A stretch of 34,325 bases of DNA from Mesorhizobium sp. STM 4661 (GCF_000359125.1 NZ_CAAF010000039.1:1-34325), one strand, 5' to 3'. Numbered from the stretch's first letter, positions 20,268 through 28,736 are shown. The notes: generated from the letters alone by a model not told the origin. Translations and numbers: made by a program.

Positions 20268-21083
20268 TTACAAGGCCTTTGCCGCCCGCTCTTTCGCCAG
20301 CCGCACCAGTACCGAACGTGTCTGCTCGTCGGCGGGGAAAAAAGACTCGATCGCCAGTTCCGACAGCGTCACGTCGAGCGGCGTGCCGAACACGGTGATG
20401 GTGCTGATGAACGACAGCACGACATCGCCATGCGCCAGCCGCAGCGGATGCACGATCGCGTTCGGCTCGACCGGCGCCGGTCGGCCGCTTTTCAGGCCGG
20501 AGGGGTAGGTCCGCAGCTCCCGCTCCAGCTCGACCAGCGCCGGGTCGCCGCTGGCGTCGTTCTGATGCTTCAGCCGGTCGAGCAGATGCGCCCGCCATTC
20601 CGCGAGATTGACGATGCGTGGCGCCACGCCGCCCGGGTGCAGGCTGAGCCGCAGAACATTGACCGGCGGCGTCAGCAAGGAGGGCTCGGCAATGTTGGCA
20701 AGGAACGGTCCGATGGCGGCATTCGCCAAGACCAGGTTCCAGTGCCGGTCGACGGCAAGCGCCGGGAAGGGCTCGTGCCCCTTGAGCACGATCTCGACGG
20801 CTGCCATCGCCGGCGCCAGCGTGGCGTCGGTCAGCGGTCGCTCGCCGAAGCCAGGGGCAAAGCCCGCGGCCAGCAGCAGCTGGTTGCGCTGCCTGAGCGG
20901 AATCTCGAGCTGTTCGGCCAGATGCAGCACCATGTCGCGCGACGGTGCTGCGCGGCCGCTTTCGACGAAACTCAGATGCCGCTGTGAGATCTCGGCCTCC
21001 ATGGCGAGGTCGAGCTGGCTCATGCGCCGGCGGGTACGCCATTCGCGAATGAGGCTGCCGGCGGAAATCTGGGATGTTGTCAT
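20268..21083 (-). CDS. XRE-family transcriptional regulator with MmyB-like ligand domain
   Basis: A 271-residue regulator. An N-terminal Cro/CI helix-turn-helix (about residues 10-65: IREWRTRRRMSQLDLAMEAE, then ISQRHLSFVESGRAAPSRDM) is followed by a C-terminal domain of the MmyB type, a PAS-like fold thought to bind a fatty-acid or similar ligand (ALAVDRHWNLVLANAAIGPF and following). The ATG at 21083 is chosen over a TTG at 21119. Such proteins often control a neighbouring oxidoreductase or are stand-alone; here the neighbours are a permease (convergent) and a DNA glycosylase. The target is unknown. Confidence 0.85.
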   Translation of the reverse strand: MTTSQISAGSLIREWRTRRRMSQLDLAMEAEISQRHLSFVESGRAAPSRDMVLHLAEQLEIPLRQRNQLLLAAGFAPGFGERPLTDATLAPAMAAVEIVLKGHEPFPALAVDRHWNLVLANAAIGPFLANIAEPSLLTPPVNVLRLSLHPGGVAPRIVNLAEWRAHLLDRLKHQNDASGDPALVELERELRTYPSGLKSGRPAPVEPNAIVHPLRLAHGDVVLSFISTITVFGTPLDVTLSELAIESFFPADEQTRSVLVRLAKERAAKAL

Positions 21084-21153
21084 GATAGGATGAGTAGGGC
21101 GGTGGGAGATGTATTTCAATTACCTGACAGGTTATGAGCACTCGGGCATCGTC

Positions 21154-21363
21154 GGAGATTGGCGAAAGCCGCGATGACGGCCAATCTCCCCCCTTGTGGG
21201 GGAGATGCCTGGCAAGGCAGAGGGGGGCGCTGTCCCGTCAGCATATCGCAGGCTGCGGCGACGTCGCCGGGAAAGCTCCCGTGGCAAATTACAGAGGCCG
21301 GCGATCCTTCGCGCCCCCCTCTGTCCTGCCGGACATCTCCCCCACAAGGAGGGAGATTGGCCA
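21154..21363. repeat. Mosaic palindromic repeat (family A), pair in the opposite arrangement
   Basis: Left core 21182-21231 and right core 21311-21360, with the GGAGATTGGCGAAAGCC segment at 21154-21170 on the outside. Compared with the copies at 13450 and 20076 the two arms are swapped, so the CCGGC flanks face inwards. The about 80-bp interior (21232-21310) shows no feature I recognise. It lies between two genes of the same direction. Confidence 0.85.
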
Positions 21364-21364
21364 A

Positions 21365-22243
21365 TCACCCAAGCGCCTGCAATTTCGCCTTCACCTCAAG
21401 AAAATCCCGCCAAGCCAGCTTCTTGTGCGCTGGGGTTCTCAGGAGATAGGCCGGGTGCAGGGTCGGCATGGCGGGAATGGCGGTCCCCGAAGCCGTCGTG
21501 TGGACGCGCCAGTTCCCGCGCAGCCGCAATATGCCTTCGGTCGTGTTGAGCAAGGTTTTCGCCGATGGGCCGCCGAGATTGACCAGAACCCTGGGATTGA
21601 CCAGCTCGATCTGCCGTTCGATGAACGGCCGGCAGATCTCGGTCTCGTGCGGTGTCGGCGTGCGGTTGCCGGGTGGCCGCCAGGGGATGACATTGGCGAT
21701 ATAGACGGAGGTCCGGTCGAGGCCGATCGCCGCCAGCATCCGGTCGAGCAGGCGGCCGGAGCGACCGACGAACGGCAGCCCTTCGATGTCCTCGTCGCGG
21801 CCGGGCGCTTCGCCCACCAGCATCACCGCGGCATTGGGGTTGCCGTCGGCGAACACCAGGTTCTTGGCGGTGAATTTGAGGTTGCAGCCGTCGAACGCCG
21901 CCATGTGCTGGCGAAGCTCGTCGAGGCTTGCCGCAGTGGCAGCCAGTTGCCGTGCAAGTGCGGCCTGCGCCTCGTCGGGCACCGTTGCCGTGGCGGCAGG
22001 CGTGCGCGCTGGTGGCGCGTCCGGCAACCGGCTTATGCCGGGGCGCGACGGCTGATTAGGCCCTGGCGCCGGGATTTGGCCGGCAGGCGCCGTCGCCTCG
22101 GGTACACGCTCCGGCGACTTCGGTGCCATCTCGGCAAACCGGTTCACCGGCTCCTCTTCGAGCGCTTCGTCGGCGCCGGCGCTGGCATAGAAGGCCAGCA
22201 GATCGGCGATATCGGTTGGGTTGTTGGGGGAGGTGGCAATCAT
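21365..22243 (-). CDS. Family 4 (type a) uracil-DNA glycosylase
   Basis: A 292-residue base-excision repair enzyme removing uracil from DNA. Residues 1-100 are a variable, proline/alanine-rich N-terminal extension. The catalytic domain starts near 110. Motif 1 is GEAPGRDEDIEGLPFVGRSG (144-163), and motif 2 is HPAYLLR with His263. The iron-sulfur positions are unusual: Cys120 and Cys204 are present, but the other two family ligands are Phe117 and Trp188 (NVIPWRPPGNR where the family often has a Cys). The ATG at 22243 is chosen because sequence upstream of it is repeat-derived. It lies between two family A repeats. Confidence 0.9.
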   Translation of the reverse strand: MIATSPNNPTDIADLLAFYASAGADEALEEEPVNRFAEMAPKSPERVPEATAPAGQIPAPGPNQPSRPGISRLPDAPPARTPAATATVPDEAQAALARQLAATAASLDELRQHMAAFDGCNLKFTAKNLVFADGNPNAAVMLVGEAPGRDEDIEGLPFVGRSGRLLDRMLAAIGLDRTSVYIANVIPWRPPGNRTPTPHETEICRPFIERQIELVNPRVLVNLGGPSAKTLLNTTEGILRLRGNWRVHTTASGTAIPAMPTLHPAYLLRTPAHKKLAWRDFLEVKAKLQALG

Positions 22244-22276
22244 GGCGCCACCATCGTCCGCGCGACCACGATTTGC

Positions 22277-22505
22277 AAGTTGGTGATCGGCGAAAGCGGC
22301 GAGCGCGTGCCGATCTCCCCCTTGAGGGACCCTTGAGGGGGAGATGTCGCCGAAGGCGACAGAGGGGGTCGGCACGTCCTGACGCGACCTTCCTTATCAT
22401 TGACGGAGGAGGATGGCGCTCGACGCGCGGCGACCCCCTCTGGCCTGCCGGCCATCTCCCCCTCGAGGAGGGAGATTGGCTGTCACCATCGCTTTCGCTA
22501 ATCGT
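22277..22505. repeat. Mosaic palindromic repeat (family A), divergent pair
   Basis: Left core 22311-22373 differs from all others: its stem contains the duplicated segment CTTGAGGG (twice within 20 bp) and its flank is ATGTCGCCGAAGGCGACAGAG rather than the CCGGCAGG form. Right core 22430-22480 is of the usual type. Outer segments resemble GGCGAAAGC. It occupies most of the 293-bp gap before the next gene; nothing else is seen there. Confidence 0.85.
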
Positions 22506-22536
22506 CAAGGGAACATAGCCCCCGCGTCTTCACGAA

Positions 22537-23181
22537 CTAACCGGTCGGTATGCGCGGATCCTGCACCAGATAAAACGTCCAGCGCGGCGTGTAGTCGGTG
22601 ATCAGGAATTCGAAGCGGCCCGTCTTCAGCGGGTCGATCTTGCCGTTCTTGAACAGCAGCCGGTCATAGGGTTCGAAATCGCGATCGAAATCGGCGAAGC
22701 TGCTCGACACAATATTGTCGGGCGTCTTGTTGCGCTGGTCGAACGACAGGCCGTCGCCGAACACGCTCGGCTGGTCGAGGATCTCCTGGAGTTCGAACTG
22801 GAATTCGACCCAGGCCTGGCCGCTGTTGTTGAGCACGTCTATGCGCATATACATGAGGCCGTTGGCGAATTCGCCCGCGGTGCCGAACGGCTGGATCGGC
22901 TTCGTCGTGCGGATGGTCAGCGTCACCGGCGTCGCCGAATTCATCTCCTCGGTGATGACAAGCGGGTCGTCCTTGGTCCCGATGCCGGAAGCTCCGGTGA
23001 TGCGGAAGCCGCCGAGTTCATCGGAAAAGGAATAGGCGCCGGCCGCCCAGACCTTTTGCTCGTCGGCATACGCATTGGCTGGCGCCAGCGGCGAAAGGGC
23101 CAAAAGGAGCGCCCGACAAATCCGGCCGGGCGAAGAAAAGAAGCGCGTCGATGAAAAGCCTGAAGGCTCAGGAATGCGCAT
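22537..23181 (-). CDS. Secreted protein of unknown function
   Basis: A 214-residue protein that I do not recognise. The first 40 or so residues form a signal peptide with a basic n-region and hydrophobic core (ALLLALSPLAPANAYA-DEQ), so it is exported. The mature part is rich in beta-type sequence, with a central Asn/Asp/Phe-rich stretch (FGDGLSFDQRNKTPDNIVSS) and an aromatic C-terminus (DYTPRWTFYLVQDPR). The ATG at 23181 is chosen for the signal peptide; upstream in-frame sequence is AT-rich and likely promoter. It is divergent from the ETF-QO gene across a 232-bp region. Confidence 0.7.
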   Translation of the reverse strand: MRIPEPSGFSSTRFFSSPGRICRALLLALSPLAPANAYADEQKVWAAGAYSFSDELGGFRITGASGIGTKDDPLVITEEMNSATPVTLTIRTTKPIQPFGTAGEFANGLMYMRIDVLNNSGQAWVEFQFELQEILDQPSVFGDGLSFDQRNKTPDNIVSSSFADFDRDFEPYDRLLFKNGKIDPLKTGRFEFLITDYTPRWTFYLVQDPRIPTG

Positions 23182-23413
23182 GGCGCGAAGTATGGCCGAT
23201 AAACAAGCCGTCGAACAATTAAAAAACGTCAGCGCGGTGCTCTCTGGCAACCGATACATTATGGATTGATGTTCGCATCGCCGTAAAATAGGTGCAGCGG
23301 CGGGCAAATCGCTATTGTCACGTCAGCGCCGGTTTCGCGTCGCGAATTGATGCGCTATGCAGCGCGGGAGCCAGCAAGATGCGCAAATGCGGCAAGCCAG
23401 TGCGGAGGGGTTG

Positions 23414-25093
23414 ATGAGCGAGATCGAACGCGAAAGCATGGAATTCGACGTGGTCATCGTCGGCGCCGGCCCAGCCGGCCTCGCCGCCGCGATCCGGCTC
23501 AAGCAGGTCAATCCAGAGCTTTCCGTCGTCGTCCTGGAAAAGGGTGGTGAAGTCGGTGCCCACATCCTGTCCGGCGCCGTCGTCGATCCGATTGGCATCG
23601 ATCGCCTGTTGCCCGGCTGGCGCGATGAAGAGGGTCACCCCTTCAAGACGCCGGTGACGGCGGATCATTTCCTGGTCCTCGGCCCCGCCGGTTCATTCCG
23701 CCTGCCCAACATCCTGATGCCGCCGCTGATGAACAACCACGGCAACTACATCGTCTCGCTCGGCAATGTCTGTCGCTGGCTGGCAACCAAGGCCGAAGCG
23801 CTGGGTGTCGAGATCTATCCGGGCTTTGCCGCCGCCGGCCTGCTCTACAATGATGAGGGCGCGGTCATCGGCGTCGTCACCGGCGACATGGGCGTCGAGA
23901 AGGACGGCACGCACGGTCCCGGCTTCGCGCCGGGCATGGCGCTGATGGGCAAGTACGTGCTGATCGGCGAGGGCGCGCGCGGCTCGCTGGCCAAGCAATT
24001 GATCGCCAAATACAACCTTGCCGACGGCCGCGAGCCGGCCAAGTTCGGCATTGGTCTCAAGGAACTCTGGCAGGTCAAGCCGGAGAACCACCGGCTGGGC
24101 CTGGTGCAGCACTCCTTCGGCTGGCCGCTCGACATGAAGACCGGCGGCGGCTCCTTCCTCTACCATTTGGAGGACAACCAGGTGGCGGTCGGCTTCGTTA
24201 TCCACCTCAACTACAAGAACCCCTGGCTGTCGCCGTTCGAGGAATTCCAGCGCTTCAAGACCCATCCGGCGATATCAGGCACCTTCGCGGGCGCCAGGCG
24301 GCTGGGCTACGGCGCCCGCGCCATCACCGAGGGCGGCTGGCAATCGGTGCCGAAACTGTCCTTCCCCGGCGGCGCGCTGATCGGCTGCGCGGCGGGTTTC
24401 GTCAACGTGCCGCGCATCAAGGGCTCGCATAATGCCGTACTCTCCGGAATGCTGGCGGCCGAGCATGTCAGTGACGCGATTGCCGCCGGCCGCGCCAATG
24501 ATGAACTGTCCTCTTACGAGGCAGCCTGGCGGGCGACCGACATCGGCAAGGATTTGAAGAAAGTACGCAACGTCAAGCCGCTTTGGTCGCGCTTCGGCAC
24601 CATCGTCGGCGTCGGCATCGGCGGCCTCGACATGTGGCTGAACACGCTGTTCGGCTTCTCGCCCTTCGGCACGCTGAAGCACGGCAAGGCCGATTACGCG
24701 ACGCTGGAGCCGGCCGCCAAGCACAAGAAGATCGCCTATCCCAAGCCGGACGGCGTGCTGACCTTCGACCGCCTGTCCTCGGTGTTCCTGTCCAACACCA
24801 ATCACGAGGAAAACGAGCCTGTCCACCTGCTGGTCGCCGACATGGAGCTGCAGAAGCGTTCCGAGCATGACGTCTTTGCCGGGCCTTCGACCCGCTACTG
24901 CCCGGCAGGCGTCTACGAATGGGTCGACAAGGACGGCAACGCGGCCGCCGACCCCGCGGCCAAGGATGTGCGCTTCGTCATCAACGCGCAGAACTGCGTC
25001 CACTGCAAGACGTGCGACATCAAGGATCCGAACCAGAACATCAACTGGGTGCCGCCACAAGGCGGCGAAGGCCCGGTCTATCAAGGCATGTGA
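23414..25093 (+). CDS. Electron transfer flavoprotein-ubiquinone oxidoreductase
   Basis: ETF-QO passes electrons from acyl-CoA and other dehydrogenases, via ETF, to membrane ubiquinone. The 559-residue product has the N-terminal FAD-binding motif (VVIVGAGPAGLAAAIRL, residues about 12-28), a central ubiquinone/FAD domain, and a C-terminal 4Fe-4S domain with ligands Cys496, Cys528, Cys531 and Cys534 (YCPAGVYEW and NCVHCKTCDI). All key residues are present. The ATG at 23414 is preferred over one at 23357 because of the strong GGAGGGG just before it. The last 19 bp of the gene are repeated 117 bp downstream. Confidence 0.97.
   Translation: MSEIERESMEFDVVIVGAGPAGLAAAIRLKQVNPELSVVVLEKGGEVGAHILSGAVVDPIGIDRLLPGWRDEEGHPFKTPVTADHFLVLGPAGSFRLPNILMPPLMNNHGNYIVSLGNVCRWLATKAEALGVEIYPGFAAAGLLYNDEGAVIGVVTGDMGVEKDGTHGPGFAPGMALMGKYVLIGEGARGSLAKQLIAKYNLADGREPAKFGIGLKELWQVKPENHRLGLVQHSFGWPLDMKTGGGSFLYHLEDNQVAVGFVIHLNYKNPWLSPFEEFQRFKTHPAISGTFAGARRLGYGARAITEGGWQSVPKLSFPGGALIGCAAGFVNVPRIKGSHNAVLSGMLAAEHVSDAIAAGRANDELSSYEAAWRATDIGKDLKKVRNVKPLWSRFGTIVGVGIGGLDMWLNTLFGFSPFGTLKHGKADYATLEPAAKHKKIAYPKPDGVLTFDRLSSVFLSNTNHEENEPVHLLVADMELQKRSEHDVFAGPSTRYCPAGVYEWVDKDGNAAADPAAKDVRFVINAQNCVHCKTCDIKDPNQNINWVPPQGGEGPVYQGM
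25073..25091 (+). repeat. Direct repeat, first copy (3' end of ETF-QO gene)
   Basis: CCGGTCTATCAAGGCATGT, the last codons of the ETF-QO gene, is repeated exactly at 25190-25208. The two copies flank a 98-bp stretch containing a 41-bp palindrome. Confidence 0.9.
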
Positions 25094-25126
25094 ACCGCGC
25101 AGAACGGGCCGTCTCGACCGCCGCCT

Positions 25127-25167
25127 GAGCATGATCCCGAACCTTTGGTTCGGAACGGCTCATGCTC
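25127..25167. repeat. 41-bp palindromic element related to family B
   Basis: The outer arms GAGCATGA and TCATGCTC pair, and the inner stem CCGAACC / GGTTCGG pairs around TTT. As RNA it would be a good hairpin and could end the ETF-QO transcript. It is shorter than the 49-bp copies but shares the GCATGATCCCGAA start. Confidence 0.7.
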
Positions 25168-25189
25168 AAAACAAGAGCCGGAGAGGGGG

Positions 25190-25208
25190 CCGGTCTATCA
25201 AGGCATGT
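25190..25208 (+). repeat. Direct repeat, second copy (duplicated gene end)
   Basis: Exact 19-bp copy of 25073-25091, here followed by AG, so the frame would end GPVYQGM then TAG, equivalent to the real gene end. It is not part of any recognisable gene. Confidence 0.9.
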
Positions 25209-25295
25209 AGTCGGCCAGGTCATGTGCCGGCGTCGAGGCCGTTGAAACAGCGGCGTGCCTGTGTTTCCCTGATCTCTCTGTACGGAGAGATGAAC

Positions 25296-25913
25296 ATGCG
25301 CCTGGTGGTTCTGACGTGCCTTGCGGCGACCCTGTGCGGCTTCGCGCCGGCGGCATCGGCCGGCACGAAGGTGCTGGTCAAGACACGGACCTACGACATA
25401 TCAGGGGCCACGGGCGCGGGCCTGGTCGTGGCCATGGACCGCAAGGGGCCGAAGCATGGCTTGACGACGCACGCCATCGCGCTGACCGCCTATACCGTTG
25501 ATTGGGATATTGACGTCGGCAGGGACGGTGGCGTCTGCCGTCTGCGGCAGGCCGACGGAACGCTCGACCTGACCTATACCTTCCCCCGCATGGCTTCGGC
25601 CGCCACGCCGGCGCTGAAGACGCGTTGGAAGCGGTTTTTCGCCGGCGTGCGTGCCCATGAGCATACCCATGGCCGCATCGCCACGACAATGATGCGGGTT
25701 ACCGAGAAGTCGATCACGGGCCTGGAATTCGCGGACAACTGGTTTTGCACCAGGACACACCGAGAGGCTAGACGCCGGATCAAGGCCATCTATGCCGAAT
25801 ACGAGGCGAAACAGAACGCCTTCGACGCGCGCGAGCATCGCGACGGCGGCCATGTCGAGCATTTGGTTGATGCTTTGATGGGCAAGCCTGATGGTGCGAT
25901 CCAGAACCATTGA
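25296..25913 (+). CDS. DUF922-family putative secreted metalloprotease
   Basis: A 205-residue protein with a signal peptide (residues 1-23, CGFAPAASA-GT). The central motif RAHEHTHGRIA at residues 119-129 contains a zinc-protease type HExxH (His121, Glu122, His125), the hallmark of the DUF922 family (predicted Zn-dependent proteases). The KTRTYDISG-like start of the mature protein is also typical. The ATG at 25296 is chosen because GGAG lies 8 nt before it; an ATG at 25290 is only 2 nt from that site. The substrate is unknown. It stands alone, followed by a family A repeat. Confidence 0.8.
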   Translation: MRLVVLTCLAATLCGFAPAASAGTKVLVKTRTYDISGATGAGLVVAMDRKGPKHGLTTHAIALTAYTVDWDIDVGRDGGVCRLRQADGTLDLTYTFPRMASAATPALKTRWKRFFAGVRAHEHTHGRIATTMMRVTEKSITGLEFADNWFCTRTHREARRRIKAIYAEYEAKQNAFDAREHRDGGHVEHLVDALMGKPDGAIQNH

Positions 25914-25925
25914 TGCAGGAGGGAC

Positions 25926-26089
25926 AGCGCCCCCCTCTGTCCTGCCGGACATCTCCCCCTCAAGGGGGGAGATTTGCAGCTTGAGCGCTCAGCCCGTTCC
26001 TGCAACGATGGAGATTGGCGAAAGCCGAAGTGACATCCGATCTCCCCCCTTGAGGGGGAGATGTCCGGCAGGACAGAGGGGGCGCGAAG
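25926..26089. repeat. Mosaic palindromic repeat (family A), inverted pair
   Basis: Left core 25929-25973 and right core 26039-26085, inverted, with the spacer segment GGAGATTGGCGAAAGCCG shared with the copy at 13450. It lies between convergent genes, 14 bp after the DUF922 stop and 11 bp from the end of the opposing gene, fitting a bidirectional terminator. Confidence 0.9.
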
Positions 26090-26100
26090 GATCGCGACAG

Positions 26101-27177
26101 TCAACTTTTCGTCTTGCTGGACTGCGTCGCGGATGCGGTTGCGGTTTCGTCCTCATCGACCGGCTTTTTCTCTTCCGGCCTGAGCGAGAATTCCACCATG
26201 ACGGGAAGGTGGTCCGATCCAGTATCTTCCAGCCTCGATGCCGAATGGATCAGCACCGCGCCCTTGCTGAACACCTGGTTGATCGGCAGCCCGGCGAAGC
26301 GCCGCAGGAAATCCGGCAGCTTGATATAGAGCCAGGTCGGCCCGGCCGACGGCATCACGGTCAGCTTGCCGAGCGAGGCGACACGCCTGACGGCCGCGCT
26401 CCATGGTGCGGCGTTGCAGTCGCCCGCCATGATCGCTGTCTCGCCAAGCGAGGCCAGCGGCCCGGACAATTCGCCGATCCGCCATGATTGCTCGCGCGGC
26501 CAAGGCCAGCTGAGATGAATGGCGGCGACGTCGACGCCGGTGCCGCCGAAATCGACGGTGGCGATGGCCATGGCGCCGCGCCGCTCGCAAAAAGGTTTGG
26601 TGCCGGCGGCAAACGGCCGTCTGGAGAGCAGCGCAACACCGAACACGCCGTTGGGGTAGGCGCACAGGATCCGGTAGGGATAGGCGCTGGTGATATAGCC
26701 AAGCTCGGTCGTCCACATCTCCGACACTTCGTCGAGAGTGATCACGTCGGGATTGGTCCGGCCGATCAGCGACAGCACTTTCTTCGGCGTCGGATTGTCG
26801 AAGCGCAAATTCATCTGCAGCAGGCGGTAGACGGCCTGGTCACTTGGGTAGATCGCCTGATCACCGGGGTAGACCGCCTGGTCGCCCGGCTTGGCTTCGT
26901 AGGCTGCCTGGACCGGCCACAGGCGCGGCAAGGGCAATGATGTGGTGGCGTAGGCAGCCACGGCAAAGACCAGCGCCGCGGCCGCCTGCAGGCGAAACGA
27001 GGTGGCGAGCAGCGGCAGCGCGCACAGCGCCATCAGCACGGCAAGGTGGACACGGAAATGCGCGAAGGAATCGAAAGCCGGATGCAGCGTTCCGAAAAAC
27101 CCGGCCACCAGCGCGGCCGAGAGGGCGAGCATTGCCAGGAATGTAACCGAAATCATCATGTTTCGACTGCGTGCCAT
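26101..27177 (-). CDS. Membrane-anchored endonuclease/exonuclease/phosphatase (EEP) family protein
   Basis: A 358-residue protein with three N-terminal membrane helices (about residues 8-26, 42-58 and 64-82) and a C-terminal EEP catalytic domain facing the periplasm. Motifs of the superfamily are visible in order: QMNLRF, DVITLDEVSE (metal-binding Glu), AAIHLSWPWP, MAGDCNAAPWS (Asp/Asn) and TGSDHLPVMVEF (Asp-His pair). Such proteins cleave phosphodiester bonds in nucleic acids, phospholipids or similar; the substrate here is unknown. A linker between helices and catalytic domain contains three 7-residue repeats (GDQAVYP, GDQAIYP, SDQAVYR), encoded at 26827-26889. Confidence 0.85.
   Translation of the reverse strand: MARSRNMMISVTFLAMLALSAALVAGFFGTLHPAFDSFAHFRVHLAVLMALCALPLLATSFRLQAAAALVFAVAAYATTSLPLPRLWPVQAAYEAKPGDQAVYPGDQAIYPSDQAVYRLLQMNLRFDNPTPKKVLSLIGRTNPDVITLDEVSEMWTTELGYITSAYPYRILCAYPNGVFGVALLSRRPFAAGTKPFCERRGAMAIATVDFGGTGVDVAAIHLSWPWPREQSWRIGELSGPLASLGETAIMAGDCNAAPWSAAVRRVASLGKLTVMPSAGPTWLYIKLPDFLRRFAGLPINQVFSKGAVLIHSASRLEDTGSDHLPVMVEFSLRPEEKKPVDEDETATASATQSSKTKS
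26827..26889 (-). repeat. Three tandem 21-bp units inside the EEP gene
   Basis: Three in-frame 21-bp units encode the heptads GDQAVYP, GDQAIYP and SDQAVYR in the linker before the catalytic domain. The units differ at several mostly synonymous positions, so they are not a very recent duplication. Confidence 0.85.
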
Positions 27178-27233
27178 CTGCTTTGCTTATCGGCAGAAAT
27201 GCGGCCCAATCAAGATGACGAAATGTCCACCGC

Positions 27234-28736
27234 CTATTGGAATGCCGTCTCCGAAAAGCTTCTGAGCTTGCGCGAGTGTAGCCGCTCCATCGGCATCTCA
27301 GCCAGCTTTTCCATCGCCCTGATGCCGATGGTCAGGTGCTGCGCCACTTGCCGCTTGTAGAATTCGGTCGCCATGCCCGGCAGCTTCAGTTCGCCATGCA
27401 GGGGCTTGTCGGAGACGCAGAGCAGCGTGCCATAGGGCACCCGGAAGCGGAAGCCGTTGGCCGCGATCGTCGCCGATTCCATGTCGAGTGCGATCGCCCG
27501 CGACTGCGACAGCCGCTGCACCGGCCCGCGCTGGTCGCGCAGCTCCCAGTTGCGGTTGTCGATGGTGGCGACGGTGCCGGTGCGCATGATGCGCTTGAGA
27601 TCGTAGCCGGAAAGCCCCGTCACTTCGGCGACCGCCTCCTGCAGCGCCACCTGGATTTCGGCCAGCGGCGGGATCGGCACCCACACCGGAAGATCGTCGT
27701 CGAGCACGTGGTCTTCCCTGACATAGGCATGCGCCAGCACATAGTCGCCCAGCGCCTGGGTGTTGCGCAGGCCGGCGCAATGACCGAGCATCAGCCAGGC
27801 ATGCGGCCTGAGCACGGCGATATGGTCGGTGATCGTCTTGGCGTTGGAGGGGCCGACGCCGATATTGACCATGGTGATGCCGCCGTGGTTCGGCTTCTTC
27901 AAATGATAGGCCGGCATCTGCGGCAGGCGCGGCGGCGCCGTGCCATCGCCGGGCAGGCTTTCCCCGACCTTCGTGACGACATTGCCCGGCTCGACGAATT
28001 CGACATAGCCATCGCCGCCCTTCGCCATCAGGTTGCGGGCGCGCGCGACGAATTCATCGATATAGAACTGGTAGTTGGTGAACAGCACGAAGTTCTGGAA
28101 ATGCCGCGGCGTCGTCGCCGTATAGTGCGACAGCCGATGCAGCGAATAGTCGATGCGTTGCGCCGTGAACGGCGCCAGCGGCCGTGTTTCACCGAAAGCC
28201 ACCTCGAATGTGCCGTTGGCGATCTGGTCGTCGGTGCCGTCGAGATCCGGCACATCGAACAGGTCGCGGATCGGCCGCTTGATACGCTCGGCGGCGGCGC
28301 CGTCGACATGGGTGCCTTCGAGGAAGGCGAAATGCAGCGGAATGGGCGTGGTCGATTCCGAAACAGTGACCGGAACGCCGTGATTGCGCATGATCAGGCG
28401 AAGCTGTTCGTTGAGATAGCTTTCGAAAAGCGCGGGCTGGGTGATGGTGGTCGAGAAATGCCCCGGCGTCGGCATGTGGCCATAGGCTTGCCGGGAGTCG
28501 ATCTGCGTGAACGAGCTCGTGGTGACGCCGATCTCGGGGTAGAAGGCCCGGTAGCGCTTGCTGCTGTCGCCGCTCGCGGCCAGCGTGGTGAAGGAGTCGC
28601 GCAGGAATTTGGTGTTGCGGTCGTAAAGGATCTGCAAGGCAGCAACGGCCTTTTTGGCATCATTGAAGCTCTGCCGGCCAAAGGGCTCCGGCATGACGAC
28701 CGATTCGATGGCTTGGGGATAGATTCGCTTTTCCAT
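27234..28736 (-). CDS. amn: AMP nucleosidase
   Basis: Cleaves AMP to adenine and ribose 5-phosphate, helping control the adenylate pool. The 500-residue product has the N-terminal Amn domain (QIDSRQAYGHMPTPGHFSTT) and a C-terminal nucleoside phosphorylase-like domain with NIGVGPSNAKTITDHIAVLR, LMLGHCAGLR, and the substrate-binding IALDMESATIAANGFRF. Length and motifs fit bacterial Amn (E. coli 484 residues). No strong ribosome site is seen before the ATG. Two tiny genes lie upstream on the same strand. Confidence 0.97.
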   Translation of the reverse strand: MEKRIYPQAIESVVMPEPFGRQSFNDAKKAVAALQILYDRNTKFLRDSFTTLAASGDSSKRYRAFYPEIGVTTSSFTQIDSRQAYGHMPTPGHFSTTITQPALFESYLNEQLRLIMRNHGVPVTVSESTTPIPLHFAFLEGTHVDGAAAERIKRPIRDLFDVPDLDGTDDQIANGTFEVAFGETRPLAPFTAQRIDYSLHRLSHYTATTPRHFQNFVLFTNYQFYIDEFVARARNLMAKGGDGYVEFVEPGNVVTKVGESLPGDGTAPPRLPQMPAYHLKKPNHGGITMVNIGVGPSNAKTITDHIAVLRPHAWLMLGHCAGLRNTQALGDYVLAHAYVREDHVLDDDLPVWVPIPPLAEIQVALQEAVAEVTGLSGYDLKRIMRTGTVATIDNRNWELRDQRGPVQRLSQSRAIALDMESATIAANGFRFRVPYGTLLCVSDKPLHGELKLPGMATEFYKRQVAQHLTIGIRAMEKLAEMPMERLHSRKLRSFSETAFQ

